Shown piece by piece: positions 8,678 to 16,723 of a DNA stretch of 64,000 nucleotides. Source of the stretch: JANWXD01 sp037446115 (GTDB lineage Bacteria > Acidobacteriota > Terriglobia > Bryobacterales > Bryobacteraceae); NCBI GenBank assembly GCA_037446115.1, contig JBBIJF010000009.1, positions 62,001-126,000 on the forward strand, in the 5' to 3' direction. The translations under genes were made by a program, and so were the position numbers. Each line of letters opens with the position of its first letter. Position 1 is the stretch's first letter. Below the pieces are notes generated by a model that saw only the letters and a list, made by a program, of their open reading frames with translations, was not told the DNA's origin and ran no database searches.

Positions 8678-9383
8678 ACTGCTGTCGGCGCCCCTCGCGA
8701 GGGAACGCATCCCCTGACCGCCCGCAGGTCTCCCTCGCACATCGCCGGGCTTTGCGAGCTGTCTCGTACGACTGTCCCCAGAAACGTTCTGCCATCCGTC
8801 GCTGACTGCTCGAGTGTTGGCTGGTGGCCTACCGGCTTTGGCCCTTGTCGGTGCGGCGGTCCTTGTCAGTCGGCAATGACGGCTGCCGGCAGTGCCCTCA
8901 TCGGCTTCGGGGGCCGCGGTCGGGCAGCAGCTCCGAAGGGGGCAGCATCGGCCCTATCGGCCACGTCGTTTGCCGGGACGCGGCCTTAGAAGTACTTCCT
9001 CGCGCGCGTCTATAGGTAACGTTACCTTTGCGCCTCGGCGCCGTCGTCCGCCCGGGAGCAGGGATGCCCCAGAGTCCGACGCGCTCATCCCCCACTGGCG
9101 AGTTGCTCGGGACGTCGAAAACAGCCGCTCTGGGGCGTCCGCCTCAGCAGGGGGCAGGGTCAGGTCGATCCGGGCGGCACAAAATTCGTACAGAGTTTTT
9201 CCGCCGCCTTTTCCGGCCTGAAAATCGTGACTGCCCGAGGAACGAGGGGGCGCGCTCGAAACCTGGCTGCCCCTGGGGCGGCAGCCGAAACTACACCCTC
9301 CTCTGGTCGACAGCCATAACTGTGACGCCCCCAAGCCTGCGATCAACCACAGGTGCGCTGCCGATCGCCGGTATCGCCATCGG
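8678..9383. other. Island left end, no gene recognised; contains a 14-base palindrome
   Basis: About 700 bases without a credible coding region on either strand; short open frames here show no known motif or ribosome site. It holds the GCGAGGGA motif copies (8692-8738) and a perfect 14-base palindrome AGGTAACGTTACCT at 9012-9025, which could be an operator. An AAGGAGG at 9403-9409 precedes a 17-codon frame (GTG 9418) antisense to the sugar transferase end; I do not call it a gene. Confidence 0.5.
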
Positions 9384-10775
9384 CTACCGCGCGCCGCGAC
9401 CCAAAAGGAGGATTTTCGTGGTTTGGAATAGAATTAACAGATCAAGTCCTACTGACATGTTTTTAATGTAATATAAATCATAACCTAACTTTTCGATGTT
9501 GTCCTCCAGTGTGGAGCAGTAGCCGTTGTGAACTTGAGCCCATCCTGTAATTCCCGGGCGTACGTTCCACCGCTGCGTGTAAAACGGGATCTGACTGGCG
9601 CAGACCGCTTCGAGATCGGGAATAAACGGCCGGGGACCGATGAAATCCATGTCCCCTTTGAGAATGTTGTAGAGCTGAGGCAACTCATCCAGCCGTGTGC
9701 GCCTGAGCCACCGGCCCACCCGGGTCACGCGCGGATCGTTCAGACTCGCGGGCTGGTTGTGATCCGCATCCACGCGCATGGTCCGAAACTTGTAGAGCGT
9801 GAACATGCGCCCACCCTGTCCCACCCGCTGCTGGCGGAACAGCACCGGGCCGCGCGAGTCGAGCCGAATCGCGACGGTGATGAAGAGCAGCAGCGGCGCA
9901 CTGACGATCAAACCCAGAACCGAGGCGGCGATCGAGGCGGCGCGCTTGAGTGCCACCATGGCGGGGGAGGCCCGGAAGCCCTCGGAAAACAACAGCGAAC
10001 TCGGCCGCAAGGCCACAACGGGCACCTTCGCCGTCACGGCTTCGTAGAACTCCGTGCCTTCGTCCACGCGTAGTCCCAGCGCCTTCAACCGCAACAGATC
10101 CTCGACGGGCAAAAGCCCCCTGCGTTCGTCCAGAGCGATCACCAGGCGATGGAGTTTTCGTTGGCGGACTGCCGAGTCGAGCTGCTCCAGCACATCGCTC
10201 CAGTTCTCGCCGGGGAGGTTGCCCGAGTGGTCGCCTGCCACGTCGAACCAGCCGACAAGTTCGAAGCCAAGGTCAGGCCGCTGCCGGACTTCCTCAACCA
10301 AGTTACGCGCCAGCCATCCCCGCCCCAGAACGGCCACCCGTTCCCGAAGCGCAGGGGTTCGATTGGCGACCAGAAACATTTTCCGCCAAGCCGCCAGCAG
10401 CACCCCTACGAGCGCGACCCACACCACAAACGGACCCCGCCCCAGCTGTACGGCAGGCCACGCAAAGTAGACTAAAGCCAACGTGATAGAAACCGTACCC
10501 AGCACTTGAATCAGGCGGACAGCGATCTCGCGGGGGTTGAGCATGACCGAGGACTCGTACAAGTCGTGATAATACAGGCACAGCATGCAGACGAGCCAGG
10601 CTACGGAAAAGGTTTGAAGGTTGTAATCATAGGTGAGCGCCAAGTCGGCGTCCTTTCCGAACCACAGTACGGTCGCAAACCAGAGCGCAAAGTACACCAA
10701 GAAGGACTCGGTCACGATCAGAAAGGCTGTACGGCCGGGAATCGTGATGCCGAAGATCTTCAGCACCGGAACCAC
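9384..10775 (-). CDS. Exopolysaccharide initiating sugar transferase (polyprenyl glycosylphosphotransferase)
   Basis: Transfers the first sugar-phosphate to the lipid carrier at the inner membrane. 463 residues: about four N-terminal membrane helices (10-130), a CoA-binding-like domain (RERVAVLGRGWLARNLVEE), a further helix near 285-305 and the C-terminal bacterial sugar transferase domain with KFRTM, RRTRLDELPQLYNILKGDM, FIGPRP and RPGITGWAQV. The build and context fit the PEP-CTERM-associated sugar transferase subfamily. GTG start at 10775 has only a weak ribosome site. Four bases separate it from the upstream kinase gene. Confidence 0.9.
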   Translation of the reverse strand: MVPVLKIFGITIPGRTAFLIVTESFLVYFALWFATVLWFGKDADLALTYDYNLQTFSVAWLVCMLCLYYHDLYESSVMLNPREIAVRLIQVLGTVSITLALVYFAWPAVQLGRGPFVVWVALVGVLLAAWRKMFLVANRTPALRERVAVLGRGWLARNLVEEVRQRPDLGFELVGWFDVAGDHSGNLPGENWSDVLEQLDSAVRQRKLHRLVIALDERRGLLPVEDLLRLKALGLRVDEGTEFYEAVTAKVPVVALRPSSLLFSEGFRASPAMVALKRAASIAASVLGLIVSAPLLLFITVAIRLDSRGPVLFRQQRVGQGGRMFTLYKFRTMRVDADHNQPASLNDPRVTRVGRWLRRTRLDELPQLYNILKGDMDFIGPRPFIPDLEAVCASQIPFYTQRWNVRPGITGWAQVHNGYCSTLEDNIEKLGYDLYYIKNMSVGLDLLILFQTTKILLLGRGAR

Positions 10776-10779
10776 CCTG

Positions 10780-11577
10780 TTATGGAGATTGTTCAGCGTG
10801 CCGCGGTTTACCGGATCCGACGTCCTCCGGATAGACGTGTGCCGCCCTTCTCGAGAGAAACCAGTTGGGGGCCATGTTGATGACCACGCCCAGGAGTTTG
10901 TCCTTCGCCACAGTATCCAGGGCGCGGAAACAGAGACTGCGCCGAGTGTGATCCGGGCGCACCACTACGATAACTCCATCGGAGACCGCCTCGATCAGGA
11001 AGTAGTCGGCGACCAATCCGACTGGCGGAGCATCGAAGATGATCCAGCGAAAATATCGCCGGAGCTGTGTGCAAGTCGCTCCCCACACAGGGGAATCGAA
11101 GAGCTCGGCCGGGTGTGCGGCGCTCATCCCCGCCGGCAGGAAAAACAGGTTTGAGGGACTTTCGAGCCTCCCCACGGCCTGCTGCCACAAACACCGGGCC
11201 TGCAGCACGTCGGCCAGTCCCGGAGAAGGCGGCACGCCCAACATAGAAGCCAGACTGGACCGGCGCAAGTCGGCATCCACGAGCAGCACCGATTCTCCAT
11301 ATTTCAGCGCAATGGCCCCGGCCAGATTGACAGCCGTGACACTCTTGCCGTCGCCGATCTGGGGGCTGGAAATACACAGCATGCGGACGGGTCGGGAGCC
11401 CAGCAACACTCGGGTGCGGATAATACGGTACTGTTCGGCGGCAGACGGCTGGTCCCCGTTTAATGGAAAGAGCACCTTGCCGACGGAGGGCCGTACGGTC
11501 AGGCACCGGAGGTCGGTCGTGGGATCACACCGCGCTTCGATGGAATTGCCGTTTTCATCAAGCGGGGGTCCCGTCAT
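10780..11577 (-). CDS. CpsD/CapB-type P-loop protein (BY-kinase-like) of exopolysaccharide synthesis
   Basis: 265 residues. Walker A SSPQIGDGKSVTAVNLA, Walker A' VLLVDADLRR and Walker B WIIFDAPP of the bacterial tyrosine kinase fold; works with the chain-length protein encoded just upstream to control polymer length. The usual C-terminal tyrosine cluster is absent: only one Tyr (in HVYPED) is near the end, so autophosphorylation may be reduced or absent. Start ATG 11577 overlaps the previous stop as ATGA. Confidence 0.85.
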   Translation of the reverse strand: MTGPPLDENGNSIEARCDPTTDLRCLTVRPSVGKVLFPLNGDQPSAAEQYRIIRTRVLLGSRPVRMLCISSPQIGDGKSVTAVNLAGAIALKYGESVLLVDADLRRSSLASMLGVPPSPGLADVLQARCLWQQAVGRLESPSNLFFLPAGMSAAHPAELFDSPVWGATCTQLRRYFRWIIFDAPPVGLVADYFLIEAVSDGVIVVVRPDHTRRSLCFRALDTVAKDKLLGVVINMAPNWFLSRRAAHVYPEDVGSGKPRHAEQSP

Positions 11578-13220
11578 AGCCACCTCGCGATCGCCTCGAG
11601 CACCCGCCTCCACCAGGCAGGCGCAGTCTGAGGAGACACCCAACCCAGATACACCGCAACCGCGCCGAGCAGGGCGAGAAGCGACAGAGCCGTGGAGATG
11701 ATCGCCACACTCCTGGGTGATACACGCCTGCGTCTTGCCCGCCCGGTGGCCAAAACCGGCACGCGCCCCAAAACGGGGACGTGCGGCGGCAGTTCCCACT
11801 CTCCGAGCACTGTGCCGGCGGAGAGCTCGATCCCAACGGCGAGCACGAAGCCCAGCAGCACGCTGGCCGCCACACCCAGAACCACCAGCAGCGCGCGGTT
11901 GGGACGCACAGGCTCCTCCGGAACTCGGGCAGCCTCAAGCAAGGTGAACCGCTCCCCTTTCTGGCGCGTCTCCATTTCGGTGGCCATCTCCGCAGCCAGC
12001 CGCTTGTCCAGCAGCGACTGGTAGTTGGCCTTCGTAATCTCGTAGTCGCGCGTCAAGGATGCCAGTTCCTGCTCCCGGATGGGTAAGCGTTGCAGGCGCG
12101 CCAGAATTGCCTGGAGCTGCCGGCTGACGGCCCGCCTTTCCGACTCCAAGGCTTCCATTTGCTTGGCCGCCACGGCGATCTGAGCCTTCAGGTTCTCCAC
12201 ACGCTCGCGCTCACGGATCAAGAGCTCGTTGAAACGCCCCGGGCGGCTTGGGGCTGGGGAAGCAAGGGCTCCATCCTCTTGGCCAGCTTGTTGTTGCCGC
12301 TCCATCTGACGGGCCTGGCGCAACATCTGCTCCAAACCTTGCACCTCGGGGTGATTGGCCGTGTACTTGATCCGCGCCGCCGCCAGCTGCTTTTCCAGGT
12401 TCTCGGAAAACCGGGCGGGCGACGCTTCCAGCCCGCCGGGAGCGCCGCGCTCCTCCAACCCGTCCAGGAAGCTTTGGAGCGCCGCCACTGAGGCTTCCGC
12501 AGCCGCCAAAGTGCTTTCCAACAGCAACTTTTGCTGTTGCGTCCTGCTGATGGCCTCCTGCACAGCCTGAAGCTGGAGTTGATAGCGGTTGGCGTTGGCG
12601 AGCAGCACATTCTCCTGCTCGGGCAATTCTCCGTTGTGCTTGAGCTTGTATTCGCTGAGTTTGGCCTCCTGTTCCTCCAGGCGCTTCCGGGATTCTGCAA
12701 GCTGACTTTCCAAGAACTCCGTCGTGCCCAGAGCGTGGACCTCGCGCGCCCGCAGGTTTTCCTCGATGAACAGATTGGCGAGCCGGTTCGTCACCAAGGC
12801 GACGACATTGGGGTCGGGCCCCTGATAGGCGATCCGGAATGCGCCCGGGTGGTCTTGACGCCCACTGCCTTCCACCCGGATTGTGATGTCCTTGCGCATC
12901 TCTTCGACAAGCTGCTCTTGAGAAAGGCTGCCGCGATGGAGGCGGTACAGGTTGAACTTTTCGATGATCTCCAGCAACCTGCGGTAACTCAAAATGCGCT
13001 GGCTGATATTGCTGACACGATCGCGGAGATCTACATCCACGGTGGAGGCTACGAATTTTTCCGGGATGCGCTGGGACTCTACCAGGATTACTGCCTCAGC
13101 CCGGTAGATGGCCGGCAGCTGATAGACAAGAGCGATCGAGGCAACACTGCCCAACAGAACGGTCAGCACCAAGGCCAGGCGATGCTTGTAGAGTGCGCGT
13201 AGCACGCTGAGCGGAGGCAT
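11574..13220 (-). CDS. Polysaccharide chain-length determinant/export protein (Wzz/GumC type)
   Basis: 548 residues. Wzz domain with N-terminal membrane helix (about 16-36, LVLTVLLGSVASIALVY), a long periplasmic coiled-coil region, the family motif near RVPEEPVRPNRALLVVLG with a second membrane helix, then a C-terminal extension holding another hydrophobic helix (SVAIISTALSLLALLGAVAVY). Resembles the PEP-CTERM-locus chain-length subfamily. Start ATG 13220; longer in-frame starts add a non-conserved, non-hydrophobic N-terminus. First gene of the leftward operon chain-length, kinase, sugar transferase. Confidence 0.88.
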   Translation of the reverse strand: MPPLSVLRALYKHRLALVLTVLLGSVASIALVYQLPAIYRAEAVILVESQRIPEKFVASTVDVDLRDRVSNISQRILSYRRLLEIIEKFNLYRLHRGSLSQEQLVEEMRKDITIRVEGSGRQDHPGAFRIAYQGPDPNVVALVTNRLANLFIEENLRAREVHALGTTEFLESQLAESRKRLEEQEAKLSEYKLKHNGELPEQENVLLANANRYQLQLQAVQEAISRTQQQKLLLESTLAAAEASVAALQSFLDGLEERGAPGGLEASPARFSENLEKQLAAARIKYTANHPEVQGLEQMLRQARQMERQQQAGQEDGALASPAPSRPGRFNELLIRERERVENLKAQIAVAAKQMEALESERRAVSRQLQAILARLQRLPIREQELASLTRDYEITKANYQSLLDKRLAAEMATEMETRQKGERFTLLEAARVPEEPVRPNRALLVVLGVAASVLLGFVLAVGIELSAGTVLGEWELPPHVPVLGRVPVLATGRARRRRVSPRSVAIISTALSLLALLGAVAVYLGWVSPQTAPAWWRRVLEAIARWL

Positions 13221-13364
13221 CCTTGGGCTGCCCCTGGAGAGCGTGTGTGGGACCGACGGACCGAAGCCGCCGGGAGGCAGAGAGGTCCTCTGTTCGCCGC
13301 GCAAGCGGGGCGGGCCACCGTACGCTCCGTGTTGCAATTGCCACACTGCTGCCTCAGAAATCCT

Positions 13365-13380
13365 TGCAAACGGCCAACCA
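13365..13380 (-). promoter_or_regulatory. Candidate sigma-54 promoter for leftward EPS operon
   Basis: Minus-strand sequence TGGTTGGCCGTTTGCA has the sigma-54 layout GG-N10-GC with TTTGCA at -12. It lies about 145 bases before the chain-length gene start. The -24 box is imperfect (TGGTTG for TGGCAC). The rest of the 13221-13531 gap holds no gene I can support and no equally good site for the rightward exosortase gene. Confidence 0.5.
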
Positions 13381-13531
13381 AACCATCGCCTGCCCGCGGG
13401 AGACTTCATTCCGCGAAGCTACGGCCTCATCCGGAGCCGAGGTGGAACATCTTCGGCGCAAAATCCTAAGATTTTTCCCTCGGGCAACGGACCGCAAAAA
13501 CGCCACCCGCTGTCGGGGGCCGTCACGCCGG

Positions 13532-14437
13532 ATGAAGCGCCCCCGGCGCTTTGGCAAAGCAGTTGCCCAACTGTGCGTGCAGGTGTCTCTTTTTCGGTTG
13601 CTCCGCATCACGGCGCTCTGGGGACTCGTAGTCGCGCTTTACGCCGACGTGCTTCCCTCGTTGGTCGAGCGCTGGTGGCAGGATGAGGGGTATTCCCACG
13701 CGTTTCTGGTCCTTCCCCTGGCGGGCTACCTGGCCTGGAAGCAGCGCCGAGCCTCTGCGGCGCTGCCGTCCAGCCCTGATGGCCGGGGACTCGTGGCGGT
13801 GGCGCTGGCCTGCGCGCTCTACCTCATCGGAAAGCTCGGCGCCGAGTTCTTCCTCACGCGCATCTCACTGGTGGTCTTGCTTGCTGGTTTAGCCTGGGTC
13901 TCCGGGGGCCTCAGGCGGCTGCGGAGCATTGCTTTCCCTCTGCTGCTCGTGGCCTCCACGATTCCATTGCCCGTGTTGATTTACAATCGCCTGTCCGCGC
14001 CGCTGCAACTTCTGGCTTCCACCGTCTCGACGGAGGTTGCGCACTGGCTGGGCATCTCGGTCTATCAAGAGGGGAACATTATCCACCTGGCCTACACTTC
14101 TCTCGGTATCGCCGAGGCTTGCAGCGGCCTGCGCTCCATGTCTTCGCTGACCGTGTCAGCTTTGCTGCTGGCCTACCTGGAATTGCGGCGGACGTTTGCG
14201 CGGCTGACCCTGGTGGCGCTCGCCGTGCCCGTCGCGATTGCGTGGAACGTTGTCCGGGTCGCCGGCACGGCAGTACTCTCCGAGTATGACCCTGAAGTGG
14301 GCGCCGGCTTTTACCACTTTTTTTCCGGGTGGCTGGCCTTTGTTTGTGGGTTAGGGCTGCTGTGGCTGGTCAGCCGCCTGCTGCGGCGCTGTCTCGAAAC
14401 GCGGCACGCGGGAGTTTGTGGTTATGCGCGGCCCTAG
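13532..14437 (+). CDS. Exosortase (PEP-CTERM transpeptidase)
   Basis: Integral-membrane cysteine transpeptidase that cleaves the C-terminal sorting signal of PEP-CTERM proteins. 301 residues, about eight membrane helices. Catalytic triad visible: Cys197 in AEACSGLRS, Arg242 in NVVRVAG, His262 in FYHFFSGW. Start ATG 13532; the same frame is open further upstream but that part is charged and unlike the family. The next gene overlaps its end, giving the usual exosortase-EpsI pair. Subfamily (xrtA, B or other) cannot be settled by eye. Confidence 0.93.
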   Translation: MKRPRRFGKAVAQLCVQVSLFRLLRITALWGLVVALYADVLPSLVERWWQDEGYSHAFLVLPLAGYLAWKQRRASAALPSSPDGRGLVAVALACALYLIGKLGAEFFLTRISLVVLLAGLAWVSGGLRRLRSIAFPLLLVASTIPLPVLIYNRLSAPLQLLASTVSTEVAHWLGISVYQEGNIIHLAYTSLGIAEACSGLRSMSSLTVSALLLAYLELRRTFARLTLVALAVPVAIAWNVVRVAGTAVLSEYDPEVGAGFYHFFSGWLAFVCGLGLLWLVSRLLRRCLETRHAGVCGYARP

Positions 14438-15044
14438 ATACGTTGCCGTCTGTGCGTTGCTGGCCGCCACGCTGGCAACCTCCCGGATGAAGGACCGCCA
14501 GTCGGCGGAGCCGCTGGCCAGACCTCTTGCGGCGATCCCGGAGGAAATCGCCGGCTGGAAAGGCAGCGATGACCCTCCGTTGCGCCAGGAGGTGGTCCGG
14601 TCCCTCGGTGCGACGTCTTACCTGTCGCGGACGTACCGGCGGGGCGGCAGCAACATCCATCTGTTCGTGGCGTATTATGCCAACCCGAGGGCGGGAGAGA
14701 CCATGCATTCCCCCAAACACTGCCTGCCCGGCGGAGGTTGGGAGCCTGTTGAACTCGCCACCGTCATGGTCCCCACAGACTCCGGTGCGGCGGAGGTCAA
14801 CAAATACACGCTGTACCGGGAGGGTGAGCGCGCCGTGGTGCTGTACTGGTATCAGACCCCGTCGCGAATCATCGCCAGCGAGTACGTCAGCAAGGCCCGG
14901 CTCGTCTGGGACACGCTGCGGTACCGAACAACCGCCAGTGCGATCGTGCGCTTAGCGGTAGGAGGCTCACCTGGCGAGGTCGAAGAGGGGATCCGCTTCG
15001 CGGCCTATGTCATGCGCGAAATGGCCAGGTGCTACAGACGCTGA
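14424..15044 (+). CDS. EpsI-family protein of exosortase loci
   Basis: 206 residues. N-terminal hydrophobic segment (about 5-20), then the EpsI domain with its mark HSPKHCLPGGGWEP and the downstream VVLYWYQTPSRIIASEY. In other species EpsI is either fused to or encoded beside the exosortase and is needed for exopolysaccharide or sorting, biochemistry unknown. GGGAG (14410-14414) gives a 9-base gap to ATG 14424; a GTG at 14418 is too close. Overlaps exosortase by 14 bases. Confidence 0.88.
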   Translation: MRGPRYVAVCALLAATLATSRMKDRQSAEPLARPLAAIPEEIAGWKGSDDPPLRQEVVRSLGATSYLSRTYRRGGSNIHLFVAYYANPRAGETMHSPKHCLPGGGWEPVELATVMVPTDSGAAEVNKYTLYREGERAVVLYWYQTPSRIIASEYVSKARLVWDTLRYRTTASAIVRLAVGGSPGEVEEGIRFAAYVMREMARCYRR

Positions 15045-15817
15045 CGGCGAAGGAAACGCAATCCGATGGCGGCAAGTGCCGTACCGAACAGCGTAATGGT
15101 CGCCGGCTCCGGCGTTACCATCCCGGCGTGTGTGAAAGGCGTGGCGTAGGTGTTTCCCCCACCCCCGGCACAAGAAACAGTGGGGGCCGCGGGATCGTCG
15201 TTCGTGTAACCCCCGTCGCACCCGTATGCGATCACGAATGTTCCGAGAGGAAGGGCGGTGTCCCAGGAAATGTCGAACAACTGCCCTGCACTGAATGGTT
15301 GCTCGAGGCCATACGCGAAAAGCGTGAAAGATGACGGGCTGATTCCCAGCACTGCCTGGGCAGCTCCGCTCCAGTTGGTGAAGTTATTCGAGTTGTTGGC
15401 ACCGAAGTATCCTGCCGCTTGGTAGGCCTCTCCACCGGAGCTAAGCGTGCCGCGCGGACCGATCAAGAAGCCGTTCACGGAGGTTCCCGGTCCCGAGGAG
15501 GGCCAGTTCGAGAACCAGAGAACACTGGCAATCGAGGGCGCGGCGCCGGTCCAGTCCGGGAGCCCAAGAATCAGCACCAGCGGGCTTGAGAGCGTGACAG
15601 GCTGGTTGCTGTTGAAGTACACGGACGTTGCCGTTCCGCTGAGGCTCGCGTTAGGATCCAGGGGACAACCCGGCTCATGCCCGGTCGGGCATGAGCCGCC
15701 GGCGCCGTTTCCAATGTGAAGCAGGGCAGGATCATCGTCCGGGTCAATCAGATCCGCCCGGTGAGGCGGGGGCCACAGCAGCGTGGCCCCCAGGAGTGTC
15801 AGCAGAGCTGCTCTCAC
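15032..15817 (-). CDS. PEP-CTERM sorted secreted protein
   Basis: 261 residues: signal peptide (about 1-21), a Gly/Ser/Asn-rich low-charge beta-type middle, and a textbook C-terminal sorting signal: TPEPATITLFG, hydrophobic helix, then RFLRRQRL. A likely substrate of the exosortase encoded next door; the middle has no recognised domain. Two Cys pairs (GSCPTGHEPGCPL and AYGCDG/SCAGG) may form disulfides. Start ATG overlaps the stop of the upstream PEP-CTERM gene (ATGA), and its end overlaps epsI tail to tail by 13 bases. Confidence 0.88.
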   Translation of the reverse strand: MRAALLTLLGATLLWPPPHRADLIDPDDDPALLHIGNGAGGSCPTGHEPGCPLDPNASLSGTATSVYFNSNQPVTLSSPLVLILGLPDWTGAAPSIASVLWFSNWPSSGPGTSVNGFLIGPRGTLSSGGEAYQAAGYFGANNSNNFTNWSGAAQAVLGISPSSFTLFAYGLEQPFSAGQLFDISWDTALPLGTFVIAYGCDGGYTNDDPAAPTVSCAGGGGNTYATPFTHAGMVTPEPATITLFGTALAAIGLRFLRRQRL

Positions 15818-16566
15818 GCGTGACGCCTGCGAAGCTTACGGCCCACGAGCACCAGAGTCGAGCCGAAAAGCAGGATGGTCGCCGGCTCCGGCACGGGCAC
15901 GATGGACTCGACCTTCATCACGAAGTCGTTGTAGTCGTAGTCGCTGCTGCCACCAGTGACCAGCAGATCCTCAAACGCCAGAAACCAAGTGTTGGACGGC
16001 GCATGCCTGAAGGCCAGAACCTGCGGAGAACTGTTGGGGTTCAGGTCGTCCACGGTGAAAAAAGTGTTGCCCTGAGGAGTCGTGATATAGAACCCGAACG
16101 CCCAGAACGGTATCCCCGAAAATGTACCGGTATTGACGGCACCCGATGGACCGCTGATCTGAGTGATTGTACCGCTCGTTGGCGAAGTCCAGACAACACT
16201 CGCCACGGTCCCTGCCGTCGCTAGACCCTGAAAGATATTATGGAGAAGCGCCATCGTGCCAGTCCAGTGGAAGAACCCGATAATGTTCGATGGTGCAAAG
16301 CCAGCAAACTCGATAACCACCGTTGGGAGAATCCCTGTCGGCGGTGGAGTGACCAGCCCCCAGTATCCCGCACTCTGCTGGTCGGTCGCCACGTTGATGC
16401 CGCAGCCGGGACAGGCATTGTTGATGATCGTCTGCAAGTCTTGTTCACCGGAAGGAGGCGTGCCCACTGGCACAGGCCGTGGGTTGAAGGGGTTGAACGG
16501 ATCCGCGACTGCCCAGGGCGCCGTCGCGAGGACCAAAAGCAATACGGACGTCACCGCTTTGCTCAT
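15814..16566 (-). CDS. PEP-CTERM protein with DUF4114-like domain
   Basis: 250 residues: signal peptide (about 1-22), a beta-rich body, a DUF4114-type segment near 190-220 (FLAFEDLLVTGGSSDYDYNDF, acidic and possibly Ca-binding), and a C-terminal VPVPEPATILLFG, helix, GRKLRRRHA sorting signal. Probable cell-surface or matrix protein anchored or released through exosortase. GGAGGT (16571-16576, minus strand) sits 4 bases before ATG 16566. Two-gene operon with the next PEP-CTERM protein. Confidence 0.88.
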   Translation of the reverse strand: MSKAVTSVLLLVLATAPWAVADPFNPFNPRPVPVGTPPSGEQDLQTIINNACPGCGINVATDQQSAGYWGLVTPPPTGILPTVVIEFAGFAPSNIIGFFHWTGTMALLHNIFQGLATAGTVASVVWTSPTSGTITQISGPSGAVNTGTFSGIPFWAFGFYITTPQGNTFFTVDDLNPNSSPQVLAFRHAPSNTWFLAFEDLLVTGGSSDYDYNDFVMKVESIVPVPEPATILLFGSTLVLVGRKLRRRHA

Positions 16567-16588
16567 ACAGACCTCCGCGTCGCGTGGT

Positions 16589-16604
16589 AGCAAATCCGGG
16601 GCCG
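16589..16604 (-). promoter_or_regulatory. Candidate sigma-54 promoter for PEP-CTERM pair
   Basis: Minus-strand CGGCCCCGGATTTGCT keeps GG-N10-GC and a good TTTGCT -12 box; the -24 box is weaker (CGGCCC for TGGCAC). Transcription would start about 12 bases before ATG 16566, just leaving room for the GGAGGT ribosome site. Confidence 0.45.
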
Positions 16605-16723
16605 AATTAAGGGTGTACACCGCGCCCTTTATGATCAAAGGGTTAGAGCGGCCATCGTCGAAGGAGGTTTAAAAAGGAGTTCCCAAAACAGGGGAACGGG
16701 GGAAAAACCGATGGACCAGACTC

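Noticed and set aside
8506..8742. Open frames antisense to tRNA-Arg encoding a GPAGLEPATL-like peptide
   Set aside because: This peptide is a well-known false translation of tRNA genes and attachment-site fragments; the tRNA itself explains the sequence.
13320..13345. Sigma-54 site for the exosortase gene around GTTGCAATTGCCAC
   Set aside because: A TTGCA is present on the plus strand but no GG occurs 10 bases upstream of the GC.
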